A stretch of 44,458 bases of DNA from Prevotella sp. (GCA_017443345.1 JAFSNR010000142.1:1-44458), one strand, 5' to 3'. Shown: positions 8,902-19,000, counted from the stretch's first letter. The notes: generated by a model from the letters alone, not told the origin. A program made the numbers and translations.

Positions 8902-8955
8902 ATCTATAAACTTTAAACTCTAAACCGTAATCTGTAAACTGTAAACCGTAAACTA
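8902..8955 (-). repeat. Stop-to-start heptad linker, tonB to polyprenyl synthase
   Basis: On the minus strand the tonB stop TAG is followed by seven 7-base words (TTTACGG, TTTACAG, TTTACAG, ATTACGG, TTTAGAG, TTTAAAG, TTTATAG), then AT and the ATG of the next gene. There is no other sequence in the spacer (51 = 7x7+2). The last 14 bases, AGTTTATAGATATG, recur at 23815-23828 and before queF. Confidence 0.92.
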
Positions 8956-9642
8956 CATATTAAACACAATCGGAATGCAGACTTTCGTCCTGCACGGTTT
9001 GGCATTCATCACGCCAGCCTGCCACTTGGGCATCATACGGAGCACACGCAGTACCTCACGGTCGCAGGCGGCATCGAGATGCTCCACTAGCTCAAGGTCG
9101 GACACGCTGCCATCGGTATTGACGATAAACTGTGCCACCACCTTACCCTTCACCTTCTGGTGCTGGGAAGTGGCTGGATACTTCAGATTCTTCGTAAGCC
9201 ACTTCATGAACTCGGCAGCGCCACCAGGGAATTGAGGCAGATCCTCGACCACACGGAAGTCCACAGGCTCGTCGTACATATCGACCACCTCGGGCTTCTC
9301 CTCCTCCGCCAGCTTCTCGGGCTCCTCCACTTCCTGAGGCACCAAGGCTTCAGGCGGTAGTTCCACCTCATTCTCCACCAAATGGAGTTCTTCGCTCTGC
9401 TTCTTCTCCACCTTTTGCTCCTGAGGCAGCATCATGGGTATCTGATCAGGTTCGCGCTTCAGCGGCGAGAGTTCCATCTCGGCATCGAGGTCGTCGTCAT
9501 CGTCAAAGAATGTCCAGCTACTTTCACTGCTGTTCCACTCCAAAGCCACGAAACAGGCCGCGAGCACCACAATCAGTCCCAGAAGGAACCCCTGCACACG
9601 CCGCTGCTCCAAATCTGCCTCACGACTCTTCTTGACTTCCAT
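8953..9642 (-). CDS. tonB: TonB-family energy transducer
   Basis: 229 residues. A short basic cytoplasmic segment EVKKSREADLEQRR (typical of Bacteroidota TonB) precedes one membrane helix at about residues 19-35. A long Glu/Pro-rich spacer spans the periplasm (about 60-125), and the C-terminal domain has the family pattern LPQFPGGAAEFMKWL, NLKYP, GKVVAQFIV and a final VCIPIVFNM. TonB carries proton-motive energy to SusC-type receptors. It is the first gene of the minus-strand run that ends in the exbB-exbD cluster, so the complete energising system is in the window. The stop codon TAG is the first three bases of a heptad array. Confidence 0.94.
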   Translation of the reverse strand: MEVKKSREADLEQRRVQGFLLGLIVVLAACFVALEWNSSESSWTFFDDDDDLDAEMELSPLKREPDQIPMMLPQEQKVEKKQSEELHLVENEVELPPEALVPQEVEEPEKLAEEEKPEVVDMYDEPVDFRVVEDLPQFPGGAAEFMKWLTKNLKYPATSQHQKVKGKVVAQFIVNTDGSVSDLELVEHLDAACDREVLRVLRMMPKWQAGVMNAKPCRTKVCIPIVFNM

Positions 9643-9689
9643 ACTATAATAAAAACGCTTTTTTGACGTTATTTACTTATAAGTGAGCA

Positions 9690-9697
9690 CAAAGGTA
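9690..9697 (-). promoter_or_regulatory. TAnnTTTG promoter element for tonB
   Basis: TACCTTTG on the minus strand, 48 bases upstream of the tonB ATG, matches the Bacteroidota -7 consensus. Confidence 0.72.
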
Positions 9698-9710
9698 CAA
9701 AAAATATAAA

Positions 9711-9740
9711 AGGTAAAAGAGTAAAAAGGTAAAAAGGTCA
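9711..9740. repeat. Short GTAAAAAG 8-base array
   Basis: Approximate 8-base words (GTAAAAGA, GTAAAAAG, GTAAAAAG, GTCAATAA) fill the gap between the divergent tonB and porQ promoters. Confidence 0.55.
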
Positions 9741-9760
9741 ATAAATTAAGAATTATTTCG

Positions 9761-9768
9761 TAATTTTG
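9761..9768 (+). promoter_or_regulatory. TAnnTTTG promoter element for porQ-cmk
   Basis: TAATTTTG lies 17 bases before the chosen porQ ATG, giving a very short leader. It matches the Bacteroidota -7 consensus. Confidence 0.65.
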
Positions 9769-9785
9769 CGCCGAATTTGGAAAAA

Positions 9786-10793
9786 ATGGGAAGGGAAAAG
9801 AATAAAAACGTTTCTAACGATTGTCAACAGGGGGCATCAGTCATGTCCCTTCTGTTCCTTTTATCTTCCCTTTTTCTTCCTTTTAACTTCCTTTCCATTT
9901 CCGCCCAAGAGAGCCAAACAGCCTACAACTTCCTGAGGCTGCCTGTCAGTGCACACGTGGCTGCCGTGGGAGGCGACAACATCACCCTCACGGACGACGA
10001 TGCCACCCTCATCTTCCACAATCCTGCCCTCATCAACGGCGTGAGTGACAAAACCATCAACCTGAACTTCATGACCTACATGCAGGGAGCCAAGACGGCC
10101 AGTGCTGCTTTCGTGAAAGGTGCAGGCGATCGTGCCACATGGGGCGTGACTGCCCAGTACATGGATTACGGTACGATGAAGCAGACCACCAGCAACAATG
10201 AGGACCTAGGCACCTTCTCTGCCCGTGACATCGCAGTGGGAGGAACGTTTGCATATGCACTCACCAACAGCCTCAGCGGTGGTATCACTGCGAAATTCAT
10301 TTCCTCGCATATCGCAGGTTACAACTCCATGGCCGTAGGCGTAGACCTCGGACTGAACTATTACGACGAAGAGCGCTACTGGAGTCTCTCTGCCGTCGCC
10401 CGTAACCTGGGAGGACAAGTAAAGGCTTACGATGACGAGTTCGAACGAATCCCCCTCGACTTGCAGGTGGGCATCAGTAAACGTCTGATGGCTGCTCCTC
10501 TTCGCTTCCATGTCACACTGAGTCGACTGACGGAGTGGGATCAGGGCATAGGACGTCACTTCGCCATCGGTGCCGACCTGTTGCTGGGGCAGAGCATCTA
10601 CCTCGCGGCAGGCTATAACTTCCGCAGGGCATCCGAGATGAAGATCAGCGACTCGGATGGCTCCTCAGCCCACGGTGCAGGCTTGTCGCTAGGAGCCGGA
10701 CTACAACTGGAGCGATTCAAGCTCCATATCGGCTACGGCAAGTATCATGTCAGTGCCTCATCAATATTGATTAACATATCATACGCATTATGA
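9786..10793 (+). CDS. porQ: Type IX secretion system protein PorQ
   Basis: About 335 residues. After a basic N-terminus comes a hydrophobic signal peptide ending near ISAQES; the mature protein starts with [21 protein letters not shown], which is characteristic of PorQ/PorV beta-barrels (shown in part), followed by an outer-membrane barrel of the FadL/PorV type with NPAL near residue 80 and a terminal hydrophobic strand. PorQ is an accessory outer-membrane protein of the type IX secretion system, whose substrates carry C-terminal sorting domains; none is in this window. The ATG at 9786 is preferred over a TTG at 9777; an ATG at 9843 would leave an uncharged signal peptide. The stop overlaps the cmk start by 4 bases. 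Confidence 0.85.
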   Translation: MGREKNKNVSNDCQQGASVMSLLFLLSSLFLPFNFLSISAQESQTAYNFLRLPVSAHVAAVGGDNITLTDDDATLIFHNPALINGVSDKTINLNFMTYMQGAKTASAAFVKGAGDRATWGVTAQYMDYGTMKQTTSNNEDLGTFSARDIAVGGTFAYALTNSLSGGITAKFISSHIAGYNSMAVGVDLGLNYYDEERYWSLSAVARNLGGQVKAYDDEFERIPLDLQVGISKRLMAAPLRFHVTLSRLTEWDQGIGRHFAIGADLLLGQSIYLAAGYNFRRASEMKISDSDGSSAHGAGLSLGAGLQLERFKLHIGYGKYHVSASSILINISYAL

Positions 10794-11479
10794 AAAAAAT
10801 AACGATTGCCATCGATGGTCACAGTTCGTGCGGAAAGAGCACGATGGCCAAGGATCTGGCCCGCGAAGTGGGCTACGTCTATGTCGACACGGGTGCGATG
10901 TACCGCAGTGTCACCCTCTATGCCCTGCGCAAGGGTCTGTTCAACGATGACGGTAGCGTGCGCGAGGCAGAGCTCCAGGCGGAAATGCCCAATATCCGCA
11001 TCAGCTTTAAGTTCAATGCCGAGACTGGGCGCCCTGACACCTACCTCAACGATGAGTGCGTGGAGCAGGAGATCCGCTCACTCGAAGTATCTAACCACGT
11101 CAGTCCTGTTGCTGCCATCGCCTTTGTGCGTGCAGCCATGGTGGCTCAGCAGCAACAGATGGGTAAGGACAAGGGGGTGGTCATGGACGGACGCGACATT
11201 GGCACCACCGTCTTCCCTGATGCCGAACTGAAGATCTTCGTCACTGCCTCAGCACAAGTACGCGCCCAGCGCCGCTTCGACGAGCTCAAGGCCAAGGGTA
11301 TGCCTGCCGATTTCGACGATATCCTGAAAAACGTTGAGGAGCGCGACTATATCGACTCCCACCGTGAGGTGTCACCCCTGCGTAAGGCTGATGACGCCAT
11401 CGAGCTCGATAACTCGCACATGACCATCGCTGAGCAGAAGCAATGGCTGCTGGAACGCTTCAAAGAGCGTACAGCGTAA
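10790..11479 (+). CDS. cmk: Cytidylate kinase
   Basis: 229 residues, the normal bacterial length. It has the P-loop GHSSCGKS (residues 10-17), the CMP-binding region [16 protein letters not shown], the segment [19 protein letters not shown], and the lid region RAQRRFDEL. It phosphorylates CMP and dCMP to the diphosphates. The ATG overlaps the porQ stop (ATGA). Pairing with porQ is a usual Bacteroidota arrangement, where ispH often follows on the same strand; here a FadL gene intervenes and ispH is on the other strand. Confidence 0.97.
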   Translation: MKKITIAIDGHSSCGKSTMAKDLAREVGYVYVDTGAMYRSVTLYALRKGLFNDDGSVREAELQAEMPNIRISFKFNAETGRPDTYLNDECVEQEIRSLEVSNHVSPVAAIAFVRAAMVAQQQQMGKDKGVVMDGRDIGTTVFPDAELKIFVTASAQVRAQRRFDELKAKGMPADFDDILKNVEERDYIDSHREVSPLRKADDAIELDNSHMTIAEQKQWLLERFKERTA

Positions 11480-11541
11480 AGAATTTTGTTCCGTTTACGT
11501 GATTTTCTCGTCATTTTTTCGGTTTTCTGCAGTTTTATTAC

Positions 11542-11549
11542 TACCTTTG
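11542..11549 (+). promoter_or_regulatory. TAnnTTTG promoter element for the FadL-type gene
   Basis: TACCTTTG lies 27 bases upstream of the ATG at 11577 and matches the Bacteroidota -7 consensus. Confidence 0.75.
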
Positions 11550-11576
11550 CACCCTGAAACTGTTAGAATCGAATAA

Positions 11577-13031
11577 ATGATGAGAAAATTATTATTTTCA
11601 GCGCTCTGCGCCATGACTTTCGCCACCACCGTCCAGGCTGGTGGACTGATGACCAACACGAACTATCACATCGCCTTCGACCGCATGTTTGCACGAGGTG
11701 CCACTACAGAAATCGATGCTGCCTACAGCAACCCCGCTGGTCTCGCATGGGGCCACGAAGGTTTTCAACTCTCTCTTAACTTCCAGAAGCCCTGGCAGAA
11801 CCGTGATATCGAAACGACCATTCCCAACTTTCTGGCTAATCCACAACTGGGGTATAATGGCTACGATATCAACCAGAAGTTCAATGGCAAGGCCTCTGCC
11901 CCCATTGTGCCCGCATTTTTTGCATCGTATAAAAGGGATAAGTGGGTATTCTCTACGATGATCGGTATCGTCGGTAGTGGTGGCTTCGTCAAGTATGAAG
12001 AGGGTATTCCCATGTTCAATGTGATGACAATGGGCAAGATCTATGAGAAGTCTGTCGCTGCCTACATGGCCAATCCCCAGAGCCCTATCATCACCCCAGA
12101 GATGTATGCCATTAACTCAGAAGTAAAGGGTAAGCAGTATATCTACGGCGGACAGATCAATATCACCCGCAAGATCGGCGACTATTTCTCAGCAGCCATC
12201 GGACTGCGTGCTAACTACTACGACGGCTACAACCGTGGCTACGTCAATGCCACCACTCATCAGCAGTTAGGTGGTCAGCAGCTGATGGATCTGCAGCTCG
12301 ACGTCACCCAGCGCGCATGGGGTTTTGCACCTATTGTCAGCTTCGACTACCACCAAGGTCCCCTCACCATCGCAGCCCGTTATGAGTTCCGTGCGAAGAT
12401 CAACACGAAAAACGATACCAAGGCTCTGAGTGTTTCGATGATGGGACAGACGACTGACATCAAGGCGATGGCAGAGCAGATGGGCAATGAAGCCACACTG
12501 AAGGCACTGGCTACAGCGATGGGCGACCAGATGGCAGACAAGATCAAGAACTACATGCCCGATGAGCACGTGCGTTATGATATGCCCTCACTCTTCGTCG
12601 TAGCAGCAGGTTATGAGTTTACTCCGAAACTGCGTGCAGCCCTGGAGTATCACTTTTTTGACGACAAACACGCCATGATGGCCGATGACCGTCAGAAGAC
12701 CTTGGATCACGGCACACACGAGATCCTCGCAGGTATTGAGTATGATATCAATGACAAATTCACTATCAGCTGCGGTGGACAGCGTACCGACTATGGAATT
12801 ACCGATGAGTATCAGCAGAACACCTCTTTCGCCTGCGACAGCTATTCTGTAGGCCTTGGTGGTGCGTGGAACATCAACAAGAAAATGCGCCTCAACTTCA
12901 GCTATTTCTGCTCACTCTATAGCGACTATAAGCACAACCAGAAGAACTATCTCGGTACCCCCTACCCTGGTCAGGATATCTACAGCCGCACAAACCATGT
13001 GATCGGCGTCGGTCTCGACTACAAGTTCTGA
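11577..13031 (+). CDS. OmpP1/FadL-family outer membrane transport protein
   Basis: 484 residues. A signal peptide ends near TTVQAGG (about residue 22). The mature N-terminus GGLMTNTNYHIAFDRMFARGA, described here by its ends, leads into the FadL-type hatch region with AAYSNPAGLAW, and the rest alternates as beta strands to a terminal VGLDYKF. FadL-type barrels take up hydrophobic compounds such as long-chain fatty acids; the ligand here is unknown. It has its own promoter. Its last 13 bases overlap the 3' end of the convergent ispH gene. Two ATGs in a row begin the gene; either could be used. Confidence 0.92.
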   Translation: MMRKLLFSALCAMTFATTVQAGGLMTNTNYHIAFDRMFARGATTEIDAAYSNPAGLAWGHEGFQLSLNFQKPWQNRDIETTIPNFLANPQLGYNGYDINQKFNGKASAPIVPAFFASYKRDKWVFSTMIGIVGSGGFVKYEEGIPMFNVMTMGKIYEKSVAAYMANPQSPIITPEMYAINSEVKGKQYIYGGQINITRKIGDYFSAAIGLRANYYDGYNRGYVNATTHQQLGGQQLMDLQLDVTQRAWGFAPIVSFDYHQGPLTIAARYEFRAKINTKNDTKALSVSMMGQTTDIKAMAEQMGNEATLKALATAMGDQMADKIKNYMPDEHVRYDMPSLFVVAAGYEFTPKLRAALEYHFFDDKHAMMADDRQKTLDHGTHEILAGIEYDINDKFTISCGGQRTDYGITDEYQQNTSFACDSYSVGLGGAWNINKKMRLNFSYFCSLYSDYKHNQKNYLGTPYPGQDIYSRTNHVIGVGLDYKF

Positions 13032-13903
13032 ATGGCCTCGCTGCATTGTTCCATAAGCCAGCGGGGGGTGGAGGTGGCACCGCAGATGCCGACAGTCTGG
13101 ATGCCTTCGAGCCACTCTTTCTGGATCTCCTGAGGATCCTCGACGAGGTGGGTATTGGGGTTCACGCGCAGACACTCGTTGAAAAGCACCTTACCATTCG
13201 AGCTCTTGCGGCCACAGACGAAGAGGATAAGATCGTGCTTCGTAGCGAATTGCGAGATATTAGGCATACGATTGGCTACAGAGCGACAAATGGTATCAAA
13301 GCTCTTGAACGTGGCATCGGGGGCGATGTGCGACTGGATATAGTCGATGATGCGGTGGAACTCGTCGAGCGACTTCGTAGTCTGCGAATAGAGGTAGATG
13401 TCGCGCGAGAAGTCGAGACGCGTGACCTCATCGAAATTCTCGATGACAATCGCCTTTGATTCGGTCTGTCCCACCAGTCCTAACACCTCTGCATGACCTT
13501 TTTTGCCGAAGATGACAATTTGAGGACTGTTCTCACTCCACGCTCCACACTCTTCACTCCTCGATTCATCGTACTGCTTCTTGATGCGCTTCTGGAGCTG
13601 AAGCACCACAGGGCAGGTGGCGTCGATAATCTCGATGTTGTTACGACGGGCGAGTTCATAAGTCTCGGGGGGCTCACCATGGGCGCGCAGCAGCACCTTC
13701 ACATCGTGGAGCTCGCGCATCTCATCATGATTGATGGTGATGAGTCCCATCTCGCGCAGACGGTCGCACTCCATGCCATTGTGTACGATATCACCCAGAC
13801 AGTAGAGGGGGCGTCCCTGCGCCAGCTCTTCCTCGGCTTTCTTAATGGCGGTGGTCACTCCAAAACAGAAACCACTGCCTTCATCGATCTCGATTTGAAT
13901 CAT
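13019..13903 (-). CDS. ispH: 4-hydroxy-3-methylbut-2-enyl diphosphate reductase
   Basis: 294 residues. IspH makes isopentenyl and dimethylallyl diphosphate in the last step of the MEP pathway, using an iron-sulfur cluster. The three cluster cysteines are visible in GFCFGV (Cys13), IDATCPVV (Cys97) and SFDTICRS (near residue 190). The conserved AHGEP and KKGHAEV motifs are present. Residues about 113-126 (ESRSEECGAWSENS) form an insert encoded by 7-base words, an unusual feature; it lies on a surface stretch between Cys97 and GKKGHAE. It starts 8 bases after the meaB stop, as the last gene of this unit, and overlaps the convergent FadL-type gene by 13 bases. Confidence 0.96.
   Translation of the reverse strand: MIQIEIDEGSGFCFGVTTAIKKAEEELAQGRPLYCLGDIVHNGMECDRLREMGLITINHDEMRELHDVKVLLRAHGEPPETYELARRNNIEIIDATCPVVLQLQKRIKKQYDESRSEECGAWSENSPQIVIFGKKGHAEVLGLVGQTESKAIVIENFDEVTRLDFSRDIYLYSQTTKSLDEFHRIIDYIQSHIAPDATFKSFDTICRSVANRMPNISQFATKHDLILFVCGRKSSNGKVLFNECLRVNPNTHLVEDPQEIQKEWLEGIQTVGICGATSTPRWLMEQCSEAIQNL
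13528..13563 (-). repeat. 7-base word array inside ispH
   Basis: On the coding strand AGTGAAG, AGTGTGG, AGCGTGG and AGTGAGA follow one another at exact 7-base spacing, in frame, encoding residues about 113-126 of IspH. Confidence 0.8.
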
Positions 13904-13911
13904 CTAAACAA

Positions 13912-15012
13912 TCAACTTTTTAATAACGTAAAATATTCATCGAGTAGATCCTGGGCGGCAACGAAACTCGTCTTATGCCCTTCGAGGACAGTGCGCTCTG
14001 CAGCGGAGAGTTGCGCCTTGATGGCGGGGTTGTTGTAGAAGTTAAGCCGCAGGTGCTCGTTAATACTCTCGTACATCCAATATTTCGACTGTTCGTTGCG
14101 ACGGTAGTCGAAGTAGCCGTTGGCTTTCACGAAGTCGATATACTGGTAAATCATATCCCACACCTCCTTCACGCCAGTGCCGTAGAAACCGCTGTAGCAG
14201 AGCACCTTCGGTGTCCATCCGCTCTCGGGCATGGGGAAGAAGTGGAGGGCATTGCGGAAGTTCGTGGCGGCCATCTGACAACGGTCGACATTATCGCCAT
14301 CGCACTTGTTGATAACAATACCATCACTAATCTCCATAATACCACGTTTAATACCCTGCAATTCGTCGCCTGTACCTGCCACCTGAATAAGGAGGAAGAA
14401 GTCGACCATCGAGTGACAAGCTGTCTCGCTCTGTCCGACACCAACGGTCTCGACGAAGATCTTGTCAAAGCCTGCGGCCTCACAAAGAATGATGGTCTCA
14501 CGCGTCTTACGGGCCACACCTCCCAGAGAGCCTGCGGAAGGACTAGGACGGATGAAGGAGTCAGGATGCTGAGCGAGCTTCTCCATACGAGTCTTGTCAC
14601 CAAGGATAGAGCCCTTCGTACGTTCACTGGAGGGGTCGATGGCGAGGACGGCCAACCGTCCCCCCTTCTCACGGAGCACATGGACGCCGAACTCATCAAT
14701 AGAGGTGGACTTGCCTGCACCTGGCACACCACTAATGCCCACGCGCACAGAGTTACCGCTATAGGGCAGACACTTGTTAATCACTTCCTGTGCACGAGCC
14801 TGATGATCAGGATTGACACTCTCGATGAGGGTCACGGCCTGCGAGAGCACGGTGACATCGCCCTTGAGGATGCCTTCAACCATCTCGCCTGCCGTGAGCT
14901 CACGACGACGAAAACGGCTGCGCTTCATATAGGGGTTGATGATGGAAGGTTGTTCCACGCCACTGTTCACCTGTAGTCCTGCATATTCTGAGCTATTCTC
15001 GGGATGTTCCAT
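13912..15012 (-). CDS. meaB: Methylmalonyl-CoA mutase-associated GTPase MeaB
   Basis: 366 residues. It has the G3E-type P-loop GISGVPGAGKS (92-102), the AIDPSSERTKGSILGD segment, the switch region ETVGVGQSE and the nucleotide-specificity motif VINKCDGD. MeaB guards methylmalonyl-CoA mutase and gates loading of its B12 cofactor, which fits the succinate-propionate metabolism of Prevotella and Bacteroides. The mutase genes are not in this window. The ATG forms the end of a short heptad linker that starts at the stop codon of the upstream DUF1573 gene. Confidence 0.96.
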   Translation of the reverse strand: MEHPENSSEYAGLQVNSGVEQPSIINPYMKRSRFRRRELTAGEMVEGILKGDVTVLSQAVTLIESVNPDHQARAQEVINKCLPYSGNSVRVGISGVPGAGKSTSIDEFGVHVLREKGGRLAVLAIDPSSERTKGSILGDKTRMEKLAQHPDSFIRPSPSAGSLGGVARKTRETIILCEAAGFDKIFVETVGVGQSETACHSMVDFFLLIQVAGTGDELQGIKRGIMEISDGIVINKCDGDNVDRCQMAATNFRNALHFFPMPESGWTPKVLCYSGFYGTGVKEVWDMIYQYIDFVKANGYFDYRRNEQSKYWMYESINEHLRLNFYNNPAIKAQLSAAERTVLEGHKTSFVAAQDLLDEYFTLLKS

Positions 15013-15032
15013 AAACCGTAAACTGTAAACTA
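15010..15032 (-). repeat. Stop-to-start heptad linker, DUF1573 to meaB
   Basis: On the minus strand: TAG (stop), TTTACAG, TTTACGG, TTT, ATG (start). All 17 spacer bases belong to the 7-base words, and both the stop and the start complete words. Confidence 0.88.
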
Positions 15033-16085
15033 TTTATTAATATTAATAACCACCTTGGAGTGATCGGGGTCATTGGTAATCATGAGGATACGAGGACGTT
15101 TGCGCACCTTTTGGAGATCGGAGGCGATACCCGTGATCTTCAGTGTGGTGGTCTGTCCCGGATCGATCTCACGCGATTTAAGGGTTAGCTTCAGACCGCT
15201 GGTAAACATCTGCAGCGATGAGATGACGAGCGGAGAGTGACCCGTGTTCGTCAACGTCACTTCGACCGTCTTCTTCGATTTATTGTCAAAATTGGTAAAG
15301 TCGATGTCCGTCGAGGAGATCTGTAACTGTGGTGCCTGATCCTTGTTCACATTGGCGAAAGCCGAGAGATCGGGCAGGAGAATAGCTGAGACTGGCACCT
15401 CGATATCGGCATTGACCTTATCACCCAGATGCTTGCCCAGATAGACATTGGTCTGCGTCAGTCCATAGTCGCGCAACTTCTCAGAATGGAGGGTGACTGT
15501 AATGGTGGCTCCATGTCCTGGCGAGATGGTCTCGGGCACAACCTGAGCCGTCAGATATGGTGGCAGGTGCATCAGGTTGGGCTGCATCACGTCAGAGCCA
15601 TTGTTATAGACATGGATCTCCTGAATGATTTCATCACCTTTGTTCACATCGTCAAACTCGAGTTCATTCTTATCGAGCAACATGGTACCCATCGACAACG
15701 GATAGTTGCCTGCATAGTCGAGCACCTCAGCGAGTACCACACCCTTCATCGTCAGGTAGAGGGGCTGCTCGGAGGCATTGCTCTTGATGGCTGCCATCTT
15801 GTGGAAATGGCCAAGCTGACGAGCATCATAGGTCATCTTGATGGTAAACTTATCGCCTGCGCCCACCTCCTTGGGGAAGTCTACGGCCGTACAGCCGCAA
15901 TCGGTCCTGACGCTCTCGATCAGGAGTCGGCGTTTGCCTTTGTTCTGGAGTTCATACGTAGCGGTAACGGGCTGTTCATAGCCTACACGTCCGCAGTCGA
16001 TCGTAGTGTTGGTGACAACGATGCGCTGAGCCGATGCAGGGAGCATCATCAGCGCCATCAGGGGTGTTATAATCAGTCGTTTCAT
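15030..16085 (-). CDS. DUF1573 domain protein (periplasmic, immunoglobulin-like)
   Basis: 351 residues with a signal peptide ending near PASAQ (about residue 19). The segment IDCGRVGYEQPVTATYELQNKG and the following RTDCGCTAVDFP are described here by their cores, CGRVGYEQP and DCGCTAVDFP, which are hallmarks of DUF1573. At least two further similar domains follow (FDDVNKGDEIIQEIHVYNNG region near 140; TDIDFTNFDNKSKKTVEVTLTNTG region near 250). Such ASH-like folds are common in secreted Bacteroidota proteins, and no enzyme activity is known. The start overlaps the stop of the upstream macroglobulin-like gene by 4 bases, so the two products are probably made together and act in the same compartment. 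Confidence 0.9.
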   Translation of the reverse strand: MKRLIITPLMALMMLPASAQRIVVTNTTIDCGRVGYEQPVTATYELQNKGKRRLLIESVRTDCGCTAVDFPKEVGAGDKFTIKMTYDARQLGHFHKMAAIKSNASEQPLYLTMKGVVLAEVLDYAGNYPLSMGTMLLDKNELEFDDVNKGDEIIQEIHVYNNGSDVMQPNLMHLPPYLTAQVVPETISPGHGATITVTLHSEKLRDYGLTQTNVYLGKHLGDKVNADIEVPVSAILLPDLSAFANVNKDQAPQLQISSTDIDFTNFDNKSKKTVEVTLTNTGHSPLVISSLQMFTSGLKLTLKSREIDPGQTTTLKITGIASDLQKVRKRPRILMITNDPDHSKVVININK

Positions 16086-19000
16086 TGTTTGATGTTAAGT
16101 ATTTGCGAATGGGTGACAGCACGGAACTCAGGTGCATAAGCGCACTCTACGACACAGCTGCCCGTGGCGTAGGTTCCTGAGCGGTCGATGAAATATTCGT
16201 TCTCTATGACATGCTGGCCTTTCGACAGGAAGTCGAAATAATAGTTCGTCGAGTAATCCTTCGGAGTACAGTAGGAACCATTGTGCCAGCCACTGAGCTG
16301 ACGGACAGGTTCCAGACAGGCAGCACGCTTGTCGAGCACCTGTACGAAGTCGTAGTCGCGATCAGCGGTGATAGTGATACGGATGCGGATACGATCGCCG
16401 ACCTTGAGGCTAGGAGTACTAGAATTACTAGAATTACTAGAATTACTAGTATTACCAGCTTTGACAGGAACAAGTTCACGCTTCACGGTGATGCCGCTGC
16501 CGGTATCTGCAATGTTCTTCGACGATTGAGTGAACTGTGCGTAAACAGCGCCCCAGGAAGTGCCCTCGGAGGTCTTCTCGATAGCAATCTCCTTACTTTC
16601 TGGAGAGACAGGAGTCTTCACGTAGCCCAGACCTGCGGTGGCCTTGGGTAGCTCCATAGGCTTACCGTCAACCTTCACGGTAGCGTTCTCTGCGGAGAGT
16701 GAGAACTTTTCACTTTTCACGACTCCCTTTTCGCCTCCACAGAGGAATGCATAGACTGCATTGACGCTGTTAATGGGAGTATCCCAGGCCTGTGTGCGCT
16801 TCTCTTGAAGCAGCCAGCGTTGCATCTCCTCAATAGTCTGCTGGTCGTTGGGTGTCAGACGCTGCAAGGCCTCGATGGCCACAGTCTGTGTGGGTATCTT
16901 ATAGTCGTACCAACTATAGCCGGCACGTGGGGTGTCGTAGTAACGGCCCATGTCCTCGCGATAAACGGTGTACTCCTTCAACGACTGGGCATATTCGAGG
17001 GCACGTTTAGGCTCAGGCGTCGAGAGAATGACAGCTGTGAGAGCCTTCTCATAGATGCTCTGGTTCTTGATGTCCTTCTTGAGCAACTTCAACAGGTATC
17101 TGTTGGCCTCCTGCACATCACCCGGGAGCTCGCGCCCGTCGAGCGTGCATAGGTAGAGCCACTCAAGAGCCTTGAAACTGGGGAAGCTGGGCTCAATACC
17201 GTATTCTTTTGCCTGACGTTTGATCTCCTTCACCTCCTCAATGATCTCTTGTCCCATAAAACTGAAGGCACTTGTAAGCATATTACGAGTCTCGGACTGT
17301 TCACCAGCCATCGCATTGAGACGAACAAACATCTCACTGATGGCCACCGTCATATAGAACGAGCCGGGCATATCAGGCCACCATGACCATGATCCATCGG
17401 CACTCTGAAGACGGTTAAGTTTCGAGATGGCATCATCGAGGCGACGCTGCATGAGGTTCTCGTCGAAGAAGTCACCCATGCGCTGTTTCTGCTCTGTCTC
17501 ACGCTCGGCATCCATCACCCAAGGGGTCTCGTTGAGCACGAGGTCTTTCAGATCTTGATTCTTCGCGAGCGCACTGGTCAGCGAGTTGCCGTCTGCCTCC
17601 TGTTTCCAGAGTTCGAAGGCTGTCTTGGCCTGTGGATTCCGAGCAAGGATATAACGACCCAAAGAGTTGGCATAGAACGAGGCGGCCTGTGAGATGGCAT
17701 TGTCATCGCAAGGCGTTCCAACTGTTGGCAGAGCCTGTACCATCAGCCATGCAGGCTGGTTGGTGTATTCGAAGACGAGTTTGCTGTTCTTTGCATCGGC
17801 AGGTATGAGCTTCTGCACATCAACGGTCTGTATACCAGGTTGATGCTGTGTGAGGGGAACAGTCACAGTGACACGCTCCGTACAGGGCAGGATGGGCAGA
17901 TAATGCTGCTCACCATCCGAGAAGCCCTTGCCACTGACGGTCATCTGACAAATGAGCAGGCTACTTTCCACATGGGTCATGTCTACAGGGAACGTAACAG
18001 CAGCAGTGCCTCCTGCCTTCAGACTGACGGGCTGCGACTGTTCGAGGACAATAGCATCCGTCTCGGGATCGATGAGTTTCAGACGAGCCTGACCCGTGAG
18101 GGTCTTTTCTGCGGTACTGAAGATACGGGCAGAGATGGTGGCCTCGTCACCATGACGCAGGAAACGAGGTACATTGGGCTGTATCATCACGTCCTTCTGG
18201 GCCACGGTAGTACCCTCAATGCGACCGTAATGCATATCGCGCGTATGAGCGACACCCATGAAACGCCAGGTCGTCAGACTCTCAGGCAATGTGAACTTCA
18301 GGGCAATCACGCCCTGCTCGTTGGTCGTCAGCTGGGGATAGAAGAAAGCTGTCTCGTTGAGGTTCTCGCGCACCTGTACATCCTCGGTGCCCTGTTGCTC
18401 CTCAACGACTGAGCCTTCAGCCTCATCAGTATCGTTGGCGACAGCGGCCTTCGACATCATCACCTCCTGATTTGCCATCATCGGAGCTTCTTCCATTACC
18501 ATCATATCGTCCATGACGCCACGACTCAAGCCCTTGCCTGCCATGACAGCGCCACGTCCGAAACCATGAAAACTACGATAGTAATAAGATGGATAGATGC
18601 TATGGTCGAAGCGACTGAACACGAGGTCCTTGACGCTGAGCGGCGCCCAACTTCTGGAGCCTGAATCCCTCAGACGATGATGACTGAGGAAACGCCAGTT
18701 GTTGCTGGGCAAAGGCAGGTAGACGTAGGGCGAGAGACTCCACTGGTGAGGCACGATCATATCGAGACTCTGATCATAGAGAGTTGCCATCAGTTGGGCA
18801 TCTACTGGCTTACCCTCTGCATCGCGCACCGTAAGGGTCCACTCCTCCTGCTGTCCTGGTTTCAGACGGTCGCGGAAGGTGCCCCATTCCAAAGTGAGAT
18901 GCTTATCAGGCAAGGGACGACGGATGGTGGCCGTATGGGTATAGCACTGGCCGTTCTTCACCCAGGCAAAGTTGAGCAACAGCCCATTGCCGTAACTCTC

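Noticed and set aside
13975-14976. A 333-codon plus-strand frame opposite meaB
   Set aside because: It is an exact antisense shadow of a clear GTPase gene; its His/Thr/Leu-rich translation has no recognisable domain.
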